From Coniella vitis (lineage: Eukaryota > Ascomycota > Sordariomycetes > Diaporthales > Schizoparmaceae), in the NCBI GenBank assembly GCA_011317545.1, contig WUJK01000001.1:3949001-4013000 (forward strand): a stretch of DNA of 64,000 nucleotides. The letters run 5' to 3'. The notes beneath the pieces were generated by a model. It searched no databases and was not told the DNA's origin. It saw only the letters and a list, made by a program, of their open reading frames with translations. Positions 22,640-34,155 of the stretch are shown piece by piece; position 1 is the stretch's first letter; every line of letters begins with the position of its first letter. The position numbers were made by a program, and so were the translations under genes.

Positions 22640-24732
22640 CTTGGCGACCTTGGGCGTTTGCGAAGTGGGCCTGGACCGTCAAGTCATAGATTTCAATCGA
22701 GGATCGGTAAGGGCATTGCGAACAAGCTGCTGTCTTGTGCTCGTATCAGTAGACGAGACACTCGATTGCAAAGGTCGAAGGGGAAAAATCGAGAACTGAA
22801 TAGCCGCCGGAACAGCTGGGCTGTGGGTCTAGGCTGTACGCTCTAGCAAGAGGAGGACAGGACGAGGCGCTCTGCGAGCTGGATGCCCGGAGCTGTCCGC
22901 TGGTTTGTTAGGATGATCGACAGCGAGCCAGACTGCCCATATACATAGTAGACCTCAAGTACCGCACCGTACGGGCCAGGCAGGCGGGGGATGTTTGGCG
23001 GACAATTCGCCCCCCGGTCCACAGTATTAGCATGCCCCAGCCAGCGGGTGGGCTGGGTTGACAAGCAGACAAGGTAGAGAGGGTGTCTGGATGCTCGAGT
23101 ACATAGTAAGAGCCAGGACAGCCTACTATGTACGTAGTACAGGGTAGCAAGGCATGCGGTGGATCGTGCGCATCATGGCGACTGCGCAGCACTCCATAGT
23201 ATCCTATGTACGAACCACTGTCGCTGTACTCTGTGCAGCAGAGCGTCCAATCAACGAGTGCGCACGCAGGCGTTCATGGGGATGTGGGAGTATCCCTGCC
23301 GCTTGTCTAACCCTCTCGCTGCCTCGGTGCTGATACGCTCTCAGGCGTCTTGTGCTGCCCCAATCGGGGCTCGTTGGCGGGAGGCGCTGATGTGCGAGCG
23401 TTGCCTTCTGCGGCACGGCACGGCGAGCCACGCGTGTGGGGATGCAAAAGGGAGGCTGGTGTAGAGTCTTCTGCATGTGATGATGCTGGCATAGCACCAT
23501 CTGCTGCAGGCACACCTTGTGTGCACAGAGTACACTGCCGTTGCCATAGTGCAAATGTACGAATATCTTCAAGGCGAGCCTCGTCGTTGCTGCAAGGGAT
23601 GTAAGGGCACCTGTCGCTCTATGGAAGCCGTCTTGAGCCGCCGAGGCCGTGCCTTATGGACCGCGCATCGATTTGGCGGGTGCTTTTCCAGAATGTTTCC
23701 GTCGTATTTTGAGAAAATCTGGGGAGACTGGCATTGTTCCCGGACCGGCTCAAATTCGGTCGACAGGATTTGTGTACAGAAGGCAGAATCGTCGTACAAT
23801 GAGGCAGCTGCATAGCCACGTGGTCGGCTCGGATATGGACAATGCGTCTTGTCTTTTGACGGCTCGCAACTCGGAAATCTTTACTATGTATACACGATCT
23901 GGTTGCTGACACAACAGGTCTCACATCTTGCTTCTTGGACCGTGGTCACTGTCAATCGCATTCCCCAGTTGCATGATCTTTTGGGGGTTGTGCTGGTCAC
24001 ACAAACCCAGAGGCAGACTCGGGCTTGGAGATAGTGCCGCAGAGAAATTGCTTGTCGAGCTGGCTCGCGGGTCCAGATGAGAGGAAAGCTGCGTCATAGC
24101 ATTCAAGGTAATACGTAGTTGTCGAGGAACGTTGGATTGCGACTGGAGCCAAGCTCATCCTCATTAAGCGAGGTTTGGATGGGCGATGTGATATCCGCGG
24201 GCTGTGAGGCTGCGCCAGAAATGAGTCGTTTGATGAGGCCAAGGCGCGAGAGCATCGCATCATCGAGCCTGCAGATTACCATATCAGCTGTCATTGTGAG
24301 AAAGTGTGTTGAGTTACTGGAGCAAAGATGACAGCCATGGAAGGAGAAAAGCCGAAGGAGCAGATGCTGAGGCTGTTGATGAAGATGGGCGTGGATGACA
24401 AGCGTGCATGCCCAGGTTCTGTGTACATCCACTGTAGATTCACAAGTCCCGGCAATTGGCAGCTTCATCTATAGTGGCTCTAGAGCGTTTGGGCTGCCAG
24501 GACCCCTACTGTGGGCGCTAGCGGGGGACGACTGGCAGCACGCGGCGCAATTGCAGTGGCACTGGATTCCAGCATCAGTGGGCCCGAGCTTCAGAAACGG
24601 AGCATGGGACACGACAAGACGACACGCCAGTAGCGCTCCCTTGATTCATGCCCTTTCCAACAAGTCTCCAGACCTTGCTAGACATGAGGCCATCCTAACC
24701 TGCCGTGACATCGACATGCCTCTGACGCCGCC
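22640..24732. other. Intergenic region between divergent lipase and FHIP genes
   Basis: 2.1 kb with no supportable gene. It holds four copies of the dispersed word (22942, 23100, 23124, 23882). The pair at 23100 and 23124 is in opposite orientation, 15 bases apart. Both neighbouring genes start from this region. Confidence 0.55.
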
Positions 24733-27700
24733 ATGGACTTTGTAAGCTGCTGCCCTTGCGCCCCCGCGAACCGCTGCACACCGCAAGCTGACTGACGCGC
24801 CCGCGCCCGCGCCCGCTTCCGCAGTGGTCGAGACTAATTGCCAACACGCCCCTGGCCGAGAACGCGCGCCGCGAGGCTGCTAGGGATCCTGTACGGCGTC
24901 TGCGCCGCTTCGAGAAGGAATATGGGCGGCTGCTGGTACGTTGGACCCTTTGCTGGTGCAGTCTTGGCTGTCTCGTGGCTGACTCACTGACGCTCCTCTT
25001 AGCAAGCGTGGCGTACCTCGTCCAACCTCGCCAATGACTACGATGCCGCCGAAGAAGTCGAGGAACAGCTGCAAGAGCTGACGCACATTCTCAGCGACGA
25101 GACCCGGAGACCTCTGCCCCATCCTTGCATCGCCTTCTCGGCCAACAAGCAGCTGTACTTGCCCATTGCCAAGATCGCTACAACGTCATACAATGAGTGG
25201 ATCATCAAGGAGGCCGTTCTGTTCTTTGCAACGCTGGTCGAGAGCGAAGAGGAAGCCTTTGTGGAGACCGAGGCTTTTGCAACGAGCCTGACCAATCTGC
25301 TTGTCAAGATCACTGGCGCCAACAGTATACGCCTGGGCTCGGATATTGAGGCGCGCGTTGTCGAGCTGGCCTTCAACATCACCACAAAGATCCGCCTGGA
25401 ACCCGAAATCTTGCCTGCATGGTTCAAGTCGCCCCGCGCCAGACAGCAGGAGGAACGGAACCAAGACGACCGCGACAAGTTTGAAGGCAGGACACAGAAG
25501 CAGGACTTCCCCCTCTTTTACTTGCTTGTCGACTACATCCACCACGAGGGCAAGGTTGGGGACTTTGCGCGCACCGGTCTGCTCTACATCATCGAGGCAG
25601 CCTCCCACTCTGTCGAGCTGGAGCAATGGATCGTTGAGAGTGACCTGTCAACACTCATGGCTACTGGCCTTGGTGCTCTCTACAGCCAGTTGAGCGGCAA
25701 GCTGGTCATTGACTACCCGCCGCATGATTTGCCTCCCATTCTGGCCTTTTCAGACTATCAGCCTCCTGTTCCCACCCACGAGATTGTGCCCTCGACTTCG
25801 CCCGAGTTCCAGGCCCATTTGGACGTTTTCTTGTCCCATCTGATATTTTGGCAGGATGTGCTCAACCACTGCAAGTCGGTCGATGTCAAGTCGACGTTGC
25901 TTGAACACTTTCAAATTATCTTCCTGCAACAGCTGCTGTAAGCCTCTTCGCGCCTTGTTACCCCTGGCTGGGAAGGAAACGCGCATGCTCACTCATCCCT
26001 ATCCAGATACCCTTCGTTACTTGAATCTTCCGATATGGACGGTGGCTCCTCTGTTGCCGTATTGACCTATCTGCGCCAGATTCTCGAGTCACTGGACCAT
26101 CCTGACATGATCAACCTTATCTTGCATTACCTCCTCGGCATACCCGACATGGGCGCGGCAACTTCAGAGGAGACATCCGATTCCGTCAGCAAAGCCAGGA
26201 AACGCAAGTCCATGGATCTGGCTACAATGATGGCTGCAAAGGTCGATGACGCCGCTGATCCGCTTTTGTTCACGCTGGTTGACCTGATCCTCGCTTGTCT
26301 TCGCTCATCCAGTCCCCAAACCATTCATGTAACCCTGCAGTTGGTGTCAGTGGTGCTCAAGAGGCACCACCGATATGCCATCATGACCCTTGTGCGAACT
26401 GAGAACCTCTATGGAGAGATTGATCACCGGACGATTGGCGCGCAACAGCAGGAGCTCGAGTTTCTGATGTCGCTCGCAAGTGGTATTGGCGGCCATGAGA
26501 ACTTTGATGTTGTCTACGCGACTGTTCTGAGGGACACTACCTCTCGAATCGAGAACCACCCTTGCTCTCTAAAGCTCGTTGCGCCCAAGGTCTCAAATAC
26601 GAACCACAAGTTTCCTGGGGCACAAGATTCTCTGCCCGGGGCCCCTCGGGATGTTCGCGCACATACGATTCGAGCCGATGACCCGCTCCTTACCACCCTC
26701 CTCGACCACTTCGAACTCTTCTTTTTGAATCCAGTCGAGACCAACCTTGGCATCACCGAAACCATTTTTGACCTTGCAGCTTGTGGCTTCATGAACATTG
26801 AGGGCTGGCTTCTACGATCTCCCGAAACTTACATTTACGACGCCGACGATCAGTATCGTCCAATGTCGCCCGAGGCCGAACGCGATGATCCCGTCAGCAT
26901 CAACGTGGAAGACCTTCTCTCTGAAGACCCCCACAAGATTGATCGAATCAACCACTGTCGCCGCCGGCCCATTTGGTCGACCCCTGACCTTCCTCGGTTC
27001 CTCAAGATCCTTCAAAGTCTGTCTGATGAAGTTGCTGGCTTCCGCGAGTCGATACCTAGATTCACCGATCTGCTGCAGCAGCGTCGTGAGGCCTTCCAGA
27101 TTGCGGATACGATACCTCCACCGGCCCTGAGAAATGCGCAGACCTTCCCATACGGTAGTCCGGACCAAGGCGCCCCGTACCAAGCGCTTTCCAGCATGAC
27201 GACTTCGAGGAGCACTTCACCCTCGAGGATGGGCGGGTTCGAGGGCTTTGCGCAGCGTCTACTGAAGGACCTGAATGACCTTGGGGCACCGAGTCGTGCA
27301 GAGAGCCCGCGCGGTCAAGATTACGGGCACCCCGGCTCACTTGGCGGGTACGGCATAGGCACTCCATCCTCGTTCAACAAGCCGCCTCCTGTGCCGCCCA
27401 AGGACGGCGGCACCTATGACACGCCTTCAAGGGGCGGTTCGGGTATGGCACGACCCTTTACCCCGGCAAGTGGTCCCAGATTGGACGAAGATCCAGTTAT
27501 GGCGAGCCAGGCGGCTGCATTCCAGGCCATTGACCAGCAAATTCTGGCCAGAAAAGTGGGCATCTCAAAGAGAGGGACTCCAGAGCCACCGCTCCAGCTG
27601 GGTGGGGAGATTGGCGAAGACGCTCGACAAGACGAAGACGACACCGACGACGGTCCACCGCCGCCGCCACCCCCTGCCAAAGACGACCAACCCGAGCCCC

Positions 27701-27903
27701 CTACACAAGACCAACAAGGGGATGACGTGCAGGCGAATATTCCGAGCCCGCCGCGAAAGGAGCCTGCGACACCGCCCAAGGACAAAAAGGTCTCGGTATC
27801 GCACGTGCTGACCAATGTCATTGTGCTCCAATCCTTCTTGTTTGAGCTGGCGGCGCTTGTGCAGATTAGAGCTGGTCTCTTTGAGGAAGTACGATATGTC
27901 TAG
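24733..27903 (+). CDS. FHIP family protein (FTS-Hook-interacting protein homologue), 983 aa, four exons
   Basis: Exons are 24733-24741 (nine bases, 'MDF'), 24825-24935, 25003-25937 and 26007-27903. All introns are GT-AG and in phase: GTAAGC...CAG, GTACGT...TAG and GTAAGC...CAG. The product starts 'MDFWSRLI', then runs through a long helical RAI16-like (UPF0518) region with 'KEAVLFFATLVES', 'LLVDYIHHEGKVGDFARTGLLYI', 'FFLNPVETNLG' and 'NHCRRRP'. A Pro-rich disordered stretch follows (about residues 720-920) and the protein ends in the conserved 'SHVLTNVIVLQSFLFELAA' helix. In animals and Aspergillus, FHIP joins FTS and a Hook adaptor to couple early endosomes to dynein for long-range hyphal transport. 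The micro-exon and the strongly conserved C-terminus make the model convincing. Confidence 0.93.
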
Positions 27904-28701
27904 AGTAGTTTCGTTTTCTTTTCTACATCGGCTTTGGCATTCGTGCGCTGCTTGTCTGATGGTGATATCCCCCGTTTTCTTCCCCCTTTGCGCTCTTCTG
28001 TAGGCCGCGAATTTGCTGGTCTGGAAAATAATGAATACCCCCTTCCCCACCCTTTCTCCCTCATCCCCTTGGACTTTTCTTGTAGAGGGAGTTTAAATCG
28101 CACCGACACTTCAGGTGGTGCAATTGGCTGCATTTTGTTGAGGTGGGAGCATTTTCTTCTTGTGATATTTAAATTGGCCGTTATTCCGTTGATCCATTTG
28201 GGAAGCTGTCATTATGGTTTCTTGCATTTTGAGGACACAGATGATGTTATAGGATTGAAGCATGAAAATAGATAGATAGGAGAAGGAAAAAGATACTGTG
28301 CCAAAAAAAAAAAAGATAATGTGATTTGGTCTTTTGTCTAACATTATTATTGATCATGCCATCTATTCAATTCGCGGCCCGGCAGTTGATGAAGGAAGTC
28401 GTATAAAAGATACGGCGCGTGTCCAGTATCTTTGTTGCACAATTTGCAGAGTACATACATATTGACAAGGAGGGCCTAGAAGACACTTGAGTACTTGCCT
28501 GGTAAATAACATCGTTTTAACGTCCCCAACCTCTTCACAACATAGTTGAGAAAGTCGGGTGGTTACGCTGGCGTTAGTATCATTTTGGCATGCTACTTGG
28601 GGAGTAAGACTGGAGCTTCGGGCTCGTGAAGCAGGCTATGCGTAAGTGTTTTTGCGGTCTGTCTTGTTCTGGAGCTGTTGATGTTGGCCGGCTGATCTTG
28701 T
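27904..28701. other. Convergent 3' region (FHIP / lipid-droplet hydrolase)
   Basis: About 800 bases between two convergent stop codons. It is T-rich near both ends, as expected of 3' UTRs. No other gene is seen. Confidence 0.5.
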
Positions 28702-29983
28702 TTATGGATGGGACGCAAGCTCGTCGATCCATACGCCAACCCTGTTGGCTACGATTTCGCTGTGATCTGTTGAGTTGGTAGATTAGCGATGGAGATCTTG
28801 TGGTGGTTCTCTTCGTCGGATGCTGGCTGGGGGTTGGCATCCAGCATCATATACATGTATATCACTTGACCTGTCTTCACACCTCACATCACAAACATGG
28901 CAACCTGTCCATTCACGGGGGGCACACCGCAATCCCAACCCAGCGTCGAGACCGCAAAGAAGGAGAAGAGGACTCACTGATACAAAAGTCGTGCGGCAAT
29001 CCTTCCTCATCCATCACAATCCTCGTTCTCCCCCTCTTCGTCCTCGGCGCGTCCTCGCGCGCAGCATGCTCCTCTCTCTTCTCAATGAACCGATCGCGCA
29101 CTTCATTTGGCACCCAGTGATCATCCTTGCCGAAAAAGATGAAGAACTTGGGGATTTCATGAGCGTGCGCGGCCGCCTCGTCGCCAATCTCCCATAGTTC
29201 CTCGGCCCACGTCTCCTCGCTAATCACTTTCAGCTCGTCCATTCCCAAATACAGCGCTTGGTGCACGCCATCGCGCGAGTCCTTGAGGAAACGCGTCGTG
29301 GTGGCTGCTGCGTGGGGCGCCATGCCCCAGGCGTGCGACAGGAACCAGTAGACGAAGAACCTGGGTACAAGGAAGAGAAGGAACCTGGCAAAGAGGTGGA
29401 CGTGGGTGGAGAGGAACGGGGTGCGGCGGATGAGGTTGAGCTGCACGCCCTTGGGGGACTGTGCGAGGTGGGCGATGGTGGCGAAGAGGAGAATGCCCGA
29501 TTTGAGATGCAGGGTGGGTGGGAAGCCTGTGGGATCGTGGAGGTGGCGGTGGAAGATTTCGAGGGCGAGGTAGGTGCCGAGGCTGTGGCCCATGAGGATC
29601 ACCTCATCAAAGGGCTTGTTGCTGTCGTCGCCTTGATTCGTGGGTGGCAGTCCTGGGACCTTACTGGCTATGCCGATGAGATTCTTCATGGCGTGCTGGA
29701 TCTGCGACTCGACATCGTGGGGCCGGTGAGTTGTTGTGTTGAAGGGGACGGGGTGGTCTGCGTCGTCGAAGCCGGCAAGAGTACGCCCATACAAGTAGAA
29801 GGCGACGGCATGTTTGCGGCGCACCTCGATGTGATTCAGTAGCTCGCGCAAGTGGGCAAGAAAGGGGCCGTAGTAGTCGATGAGGCCTGGATTGCCTGGG
29901 AGGAAGTATATGAGGCAGTGGCGGGTCGACGGTGAGGGTGACGATGCCAGATGAGGGGAGGGAAAGCCCAGCTCTATCGGCAT
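28702..29983 (-). CDS. Lipid-droplet-associated hydrolase (LDAH-like alpha/beta hydrolase), 356 aa, two exons
   Basis: Exons are 29983-28978 and 28766-28702 on the minus strand, with a 211-base GTGAGT...CAG intron. Without this intron the frame runs into 25 unrelated residues; with it the end becomes '...LPHDFCINHSEIVANRV.VWIDEL', the expected family C-terminus with the catalytic His in 'PHDF'. Other motifs are 'LIYFLPGNPGLIDYY' (oxyanion loop), nucleophile Ser134 in 'MGHSLGTYLA' and the acid in 'FGKDDHWVP'. A hydrophobic hairpin ('FARFLLFLVPRFFVYWFL') fits the segment that inserts into lipid droplets. The frame is also open upstream to 30127, with in-frame ATGs at 30043 and 30127, but that part is Thr/Ser low-complexity encoded by trinucleotide runs, so 29983 is preferred. 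Such enzymes modulate sterol ester or lipid turnover. Confidence 0.9.
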
Positions 29984-31149
29984 GGTGGGTGTGTTTTTTG
30001 TGATTGACTGTCTGGTTCGAGCCTCCTGTACAGTGCCGTTCATTTGGTCCTTCTGGCTGCTGCTACTGTTGCTGCTGCTGCTGCTGATGATGGTGGTGAT
30101 GGTGGTGATGTGTGTCGGCTTCACCAATCGTTGGTTTCAAGGGCAACGCCTGTCGTTGAACCCACTAACCGGATCCGCTGGCGTTGTCGAACGGGGCCAA
30201 TCAGCCAACCAGAATGCGTTTTGCAGTTCGGACGATGGCCCCTTCAGTGAACAAGGGGGTGCCCTGGGCCGATCTGGCGCCGCGGATCTTTCACTACTAC
30301 GATGCTGGAAGCTGGCCAATGGTAGACCGCGCTGGATAGCTGTTGTGCCCACTGTATCTCTGAACTGGGGCCACTAACTTTCCCCCCCATCAAAGTGTTG
30401 CATTGTAGCGGGCCTGCCCTTGCGGGCAGTGTATTGAGGCTTTCAGGGGCTGGCTTGGCTGGCTGGCTGGCTGGCTGGCTGGCTCGCCAGGCGCTAACAA
30501 GCAGGGCGGCCTGTATGGAATTGTTCCAGCGGGCAGGGGCTGCAGGCCAGGGCACTAGGGACCCTACATACAGAAGGTAGGACCCCTAAACAGCACTGAA
30601 GCAGAAAAAGACACACAGGGACCCTGTTTCTTGCTCGTCTCTTCCCATCGTCGCATTGAAATCGACGGCGCGCCCGTTCGGGGCCACCGGACCACAATTG
30701 TTGCAATGCGCCAGACGAGCGCATGGACAAGTCGATTTCGAGAAGGGGCAGAGAACAACGGTCAAAGTATTGGTCAGACGATTCATGGCCTGGCCTGGGG
30801 AAGGGGCTCAGCCTGTTGGCCGGTTAATGTTGTCGAGCTCCATAACGCCGTCGTCCTTTTTCCTTTTCTTTTTTCTCCTTCCTCCTCCTTCTTACTCTCC
30901 CTCCCCTTGCCCCCATGATTTGCTGTTTCGATTTGACCTGACCCCTGGAACGAGAGATTAGCAAGAGCGTTATATTCTCAAAAATAGCTAACCATAACCC
31001 CCCCAACGTTGACCGCCAATCTCGGTGCCTCATCCATCGGCAGCCAATCGAGAAGTTCAACGGGGGAAGAGGAACAAGAGATACTGTCCTTCTCAGGCTG
31101 TCGCTCTCTCTGTTCCTGCTCTCACGCATAAATCACACTGTACACGGCC
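29984..31149. promoter_or_regulatory. Divergent intergenic region (lipid-droplet hydrolase / membrane protein)
   Basis: 1.17 kb between two head-to-head genes. Trinucleotide runs (GCT, GAT/GGT) lie at about 30055-30115 and a (GGCT)7 repeat at 30457-30484. The right end is CT-rich, then a CAATC-containing leader. No individual site is assigned. Confidence 0.5.
30457..30484. repeat. (GGCT)7 microsatellite
   Basis: Seven perfect tandem GGCT units in intergenic DNA. Confidence 0.9.
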
Positions 31150-32343
31150 ATGGCCCTGTTACAAGACACAAATGAAAAGGATTATGGCGCACCCTCGCTG
31201 CCCACGACCGACGAGGGTGACACGGACTCGGCGCTGCTCGACCCAGCCCGCCTGGCGCGCAAGGAATATCAGTCCACGACGACCATCACCCTCCCTCCCA
31301 CCCTCCGTGAAGCCCCCTCCACCATCCGCCTGCCCGGTAGCAGCAGCGGCTGGAGCGCCCTCAGCTTCGGTCTGGGCGGCGCCGGCACTGCCAATAACAA
31401 CTCCGTCTCGGCGGTGCGCACCGTCGAAACCTCAAATACCCGAGAGCTCGCCCGCCTGCGCCGCAAGGAGACGCGCCTTGCCATCAAGGAGGCGCATCCA
31501 TGGCAGCATGTCGGCATTGCCCTCGGCCTGCCCATGATCCTCCTGTTTGACATTGTCGTGCCCTGTGTCATCTACTACTCGTGGTACCGCACCCGCCGCG
31601 CATCCTGGTACCAGGACTGCGCCGCCAGCGATACCCAACCATGCCCTTTACCGCCGCCGCCCCAGTTCGACCGTGCCATTCTCGGGTCTGCCATTGCCTC
31701 GTTTGGCATCGGCGAGCTGTGGGTTCTGCTTGCACGGGTGCACCGCCTCTTCATGCAACCCGATGTCTGCGCGCCGCTGCTGTCGACGAGCCGCTGGCAG
31801 CTCGACGCCACTAGCTGGGTCTACCTGGTCGCCATGCTGCTCGCCCTGGTTCCCTTTCTCACCGGGAGCACTCTCGTCATTCCGCACTTGTACCTCTACG
31901 GCCCCAGCGCCCTCATGGGTTTCTTGGGTATCTTGATGGTCATTTCCATCGTCGTCCCGTTCAACATCCCCATAGCCATCAACTCGCAGCCCAAGGGCAC
32001 CCCCGTGCGCCCCTTCATCTACTACGCCGCCGAGGACTTCATGGCCGTCGACGGGCTCCAGGACCGCGAGTTTCGCACGCGGTTCAATGACCGCTACGAG
32101 ACAAACCCCATGTTCCGCCGCTTCTTTGTCAACCTGACAATGTGGTGGACGCTGGGCGTGTGCGTGTATATAGGGAGCGTGTCGGCTGTCATTTGGACAG
32201 TCGAGTTCCACTATGCCTTTGGCCTGTCGCTGGGCATCTTGTTTAGTTATATTGCGTGTTGGGCCACAGCGACGGTGATTTGGGTCAATGTGGAGATGAA
32301 GAGGGAGCACGAGGCGTATGAGCGTGGTGATTTTGATGTGTAG
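31150..32343 (+). CDS. Conserved fungal multi-pass membrane protein, 397 aa
   Basis: Single exon from ATG 31150, unbroken to 32343. The first 115 residues are soluble and Ser/Thr/Arg-rich. After them come about six or seven hydrophobic segments: 'VGIALGLPMILLFDIVVPCV', 'ILGSAIASFGIGELWVLLA', 'VYLVAMLLALVPFL', 'LMGFLGILMVISIVVPF', 'LTMWWTLGVCVYIGSVSAVIW' and 'FGLSLGILFSYIACWATATVIW'. A short loop contains 'DREFRTRFNDRYETNP'. The architecture recalls uncharacterised fungal integral membrane proteins; I do not recognise a transporter or enzyme motif, so no function is proposed. It is divergent from the lipid-droplet hydrolase. Confidence 0.85.
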   Translation: MALLQDTNEKDYGAPSLPTTDEGDTDSALLDPARLARKEYQSTTTITLPPTLREAPSTIRLPGSSSGWSALSFGLGGAGTANNNSVSAVRTVETSNTRELARLRRKETRLAIKEAHPWQHVGIALGLPMILLFDIVVPCVIYYSWYRTRRASWYQDCAASDTQPCPLPPPPQFDRAILGSAIASFGIGELWVLLARVHRLFMQPDVCAPLLSTSRWQLDATSWVYLVAMLLALVPFLTGSTLVIPHLYLYGPSALMGFLGILMVISIVVPFNIPIAINSQPKGTPVRPFIYYAAEDFMAVDGLQDREFRTRFNDRYETNPMFRRFFVNLTMWWTLGVCVYIGSVSAVIWTVEFHYAFGLSLGILFSYIACWATATVIWVNVEMKREHEAYERGDFDV

Positions 32344-33376
32344 AATACTGTAATTTGTAGTTTTGTTGGTTGGATTATACTCCAGTATGATTTTGGTGTC
32401 ATGGGAATTTTGAAGCTATGAAGCGCGACAAAACTCTGTTTTTGATCAAGAGATACCCCAGATATTCAAAGATGTATGATGGAACAGAAAGGATAAATAT
32501 CAATATAATAATCATTCAATCCTATTTTTGAACAAACGGACAATAACAGGGTCAGGGTCAAGGCCCAAAGATGAGGACAAGGACAAGTGCTGTTGAGAAA
32601 ATCACGGCAATATATCGGTTACCCGCAGGCCAATCATACTATCGCTTTGTATATTGAACTTGCTTACTAAGCCAGCTACGCATACTCGCGTTTTTATAGT
32701 ACTTGTATACTCGTAGTCAAAACACAGCATACACTAGACAGTCTTCTCTGGCTTTCTTCCTCCCTGTCGTTCTTTCTTGTAAAGTCAATCCACCAAGTAT
32801 ACGCCACGTCTCAGTACACACCAAGCAATATTACGCATGGCCCCTCTGCATACGCTGTATACGAGCTGTAACTACAGTCTCTTCCTGCGTACAACATATC
32901 ATTGAGAGGCTCGAAATTGAATATGTATAATAATCTGCAATTCGGGAGCTTCCTTCCCCTGAGTGATTATGCACCCCGGAAAGCGAGAGCAAGCAAGATT
33001 GCTGCAATGATAAGTCGGTGATGATCATGTCCACGCGTTTACTCCCCACAGGCTGCAGCGGGTTCATCTTAACACGGCGAAGATTTATATAGAATTTATA
33101 CGGCTGGTCATCGATGGAACGAATCACGTTCGGTGCTGTTCCCGACTCCAAGATGGATGAGTTGCGATCCGCTGCGCTGCGCTGCTTTGCGCTCATCATT
33201 CAGTGACGAGCCACTGTTTCACCCCGACCCTTTTTCTTTTCTTCTTCTTATTTAATTGGGCCTTTGTTGCTGTTGCTGTTAGTCTTACTGCTACTCGTCT
33301 GAGATTTGTACGGTACGTACAGTGATCATCGTTTCGTTTGTTCCAAGTTAGCCAAGTGTCTGAACCGCTTACAATC

Positions 33377-33396
33377 CGAGAGCGAGAGCGAGAGCG
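33377..33396. repeat. GAGAGC hexanucleotide repeat
   Basis: Three tandem units in intergenic DNA. Confidence 0.8.
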
Positions 33397-33848
33397 AAAG
33401 ACATTGGTTGATGTCCAAATTCACAAGGCCGACATGCAGGATAATAGGTTAGAGATAGAAGCTACGAGTATAAATTGCTTCGAGTTATGGGAAAGCTGTG
33501 ACCTGCCACACTGGGTAGCCAGAACTCCTTAGGGGAAAGGCTTCCTTTCGCCTCATATTGATTTATGCTTCCCCTTTTTACTTCTTTCCTTCCTTGTTCC
33601 ATGTGCTTTATTTGTTCAACTTCGGAAATGGATGGAAGCATCAGAGGGAATTCCAACGAAAAGCCTTCACCTGCGCAAGTGATCCGTTGATATAACGACG
33701 GGAAGAAGCAGTCACACACATTTCACCCAACTGGTCGACCCGAACAACCTCGTCGTTCCGCACCATCCAAAGAAAGAGAGACCATTTACTAGTGTATGCT
33801 TTTTTGTCTGGATGGGCCAAGTCTGGGTGTATAGGTATGTCGATATAC

Positions 33849-33864
33849 ATATATATATATATAT
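33849..33864. repeat. (AT)n tract
   Basis: Short AT dinucleotide run in intergenic DNA. Confidence 0.8.
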
Positions 33865-34155
33865 CAATATTTCATAACCAGTCTCTGTGTCAGGGGTGAT
33901 TTGATTCAAATATTGTGACTTGGACTATGTGTTCAACTAAACCGTCTCTTACGCAGTACTCGTGGCGTTGATAACAGACATATGTCATAAAGCGAATAGC
34001 GATCGCTCCTTTTCATTCTACCTAGATACTCAAACACCATCATCGGTGGCAAGTAGTGCTTTACAACACCGCCTCCTTGGGTGCTGAACGCCAACATTCC
34101 ACCTCCTCGCACCCCGCCACTCCTCTCCTGCACGAAAACAAACGTGTCCATCTAC

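Larger units (their letters stand above)
32344..34155. other. Gene-poor interval between the membrane protein and the GH5 gene
   Basis: 1.8 kb with no supportable gene. It includes a (GAGAGC)n tract (33377-33396) and an (AT)n tract (33849-33864). Both flanking genes end here, so it contains two 3' regions. Confidence 0.55.

Noticed and set aside
31648..32310. 220-codon minus-strand frame over the membrane-protein gene
   Set aside because: Antisense shadow of hydrophobic codons; no recognisable domain.
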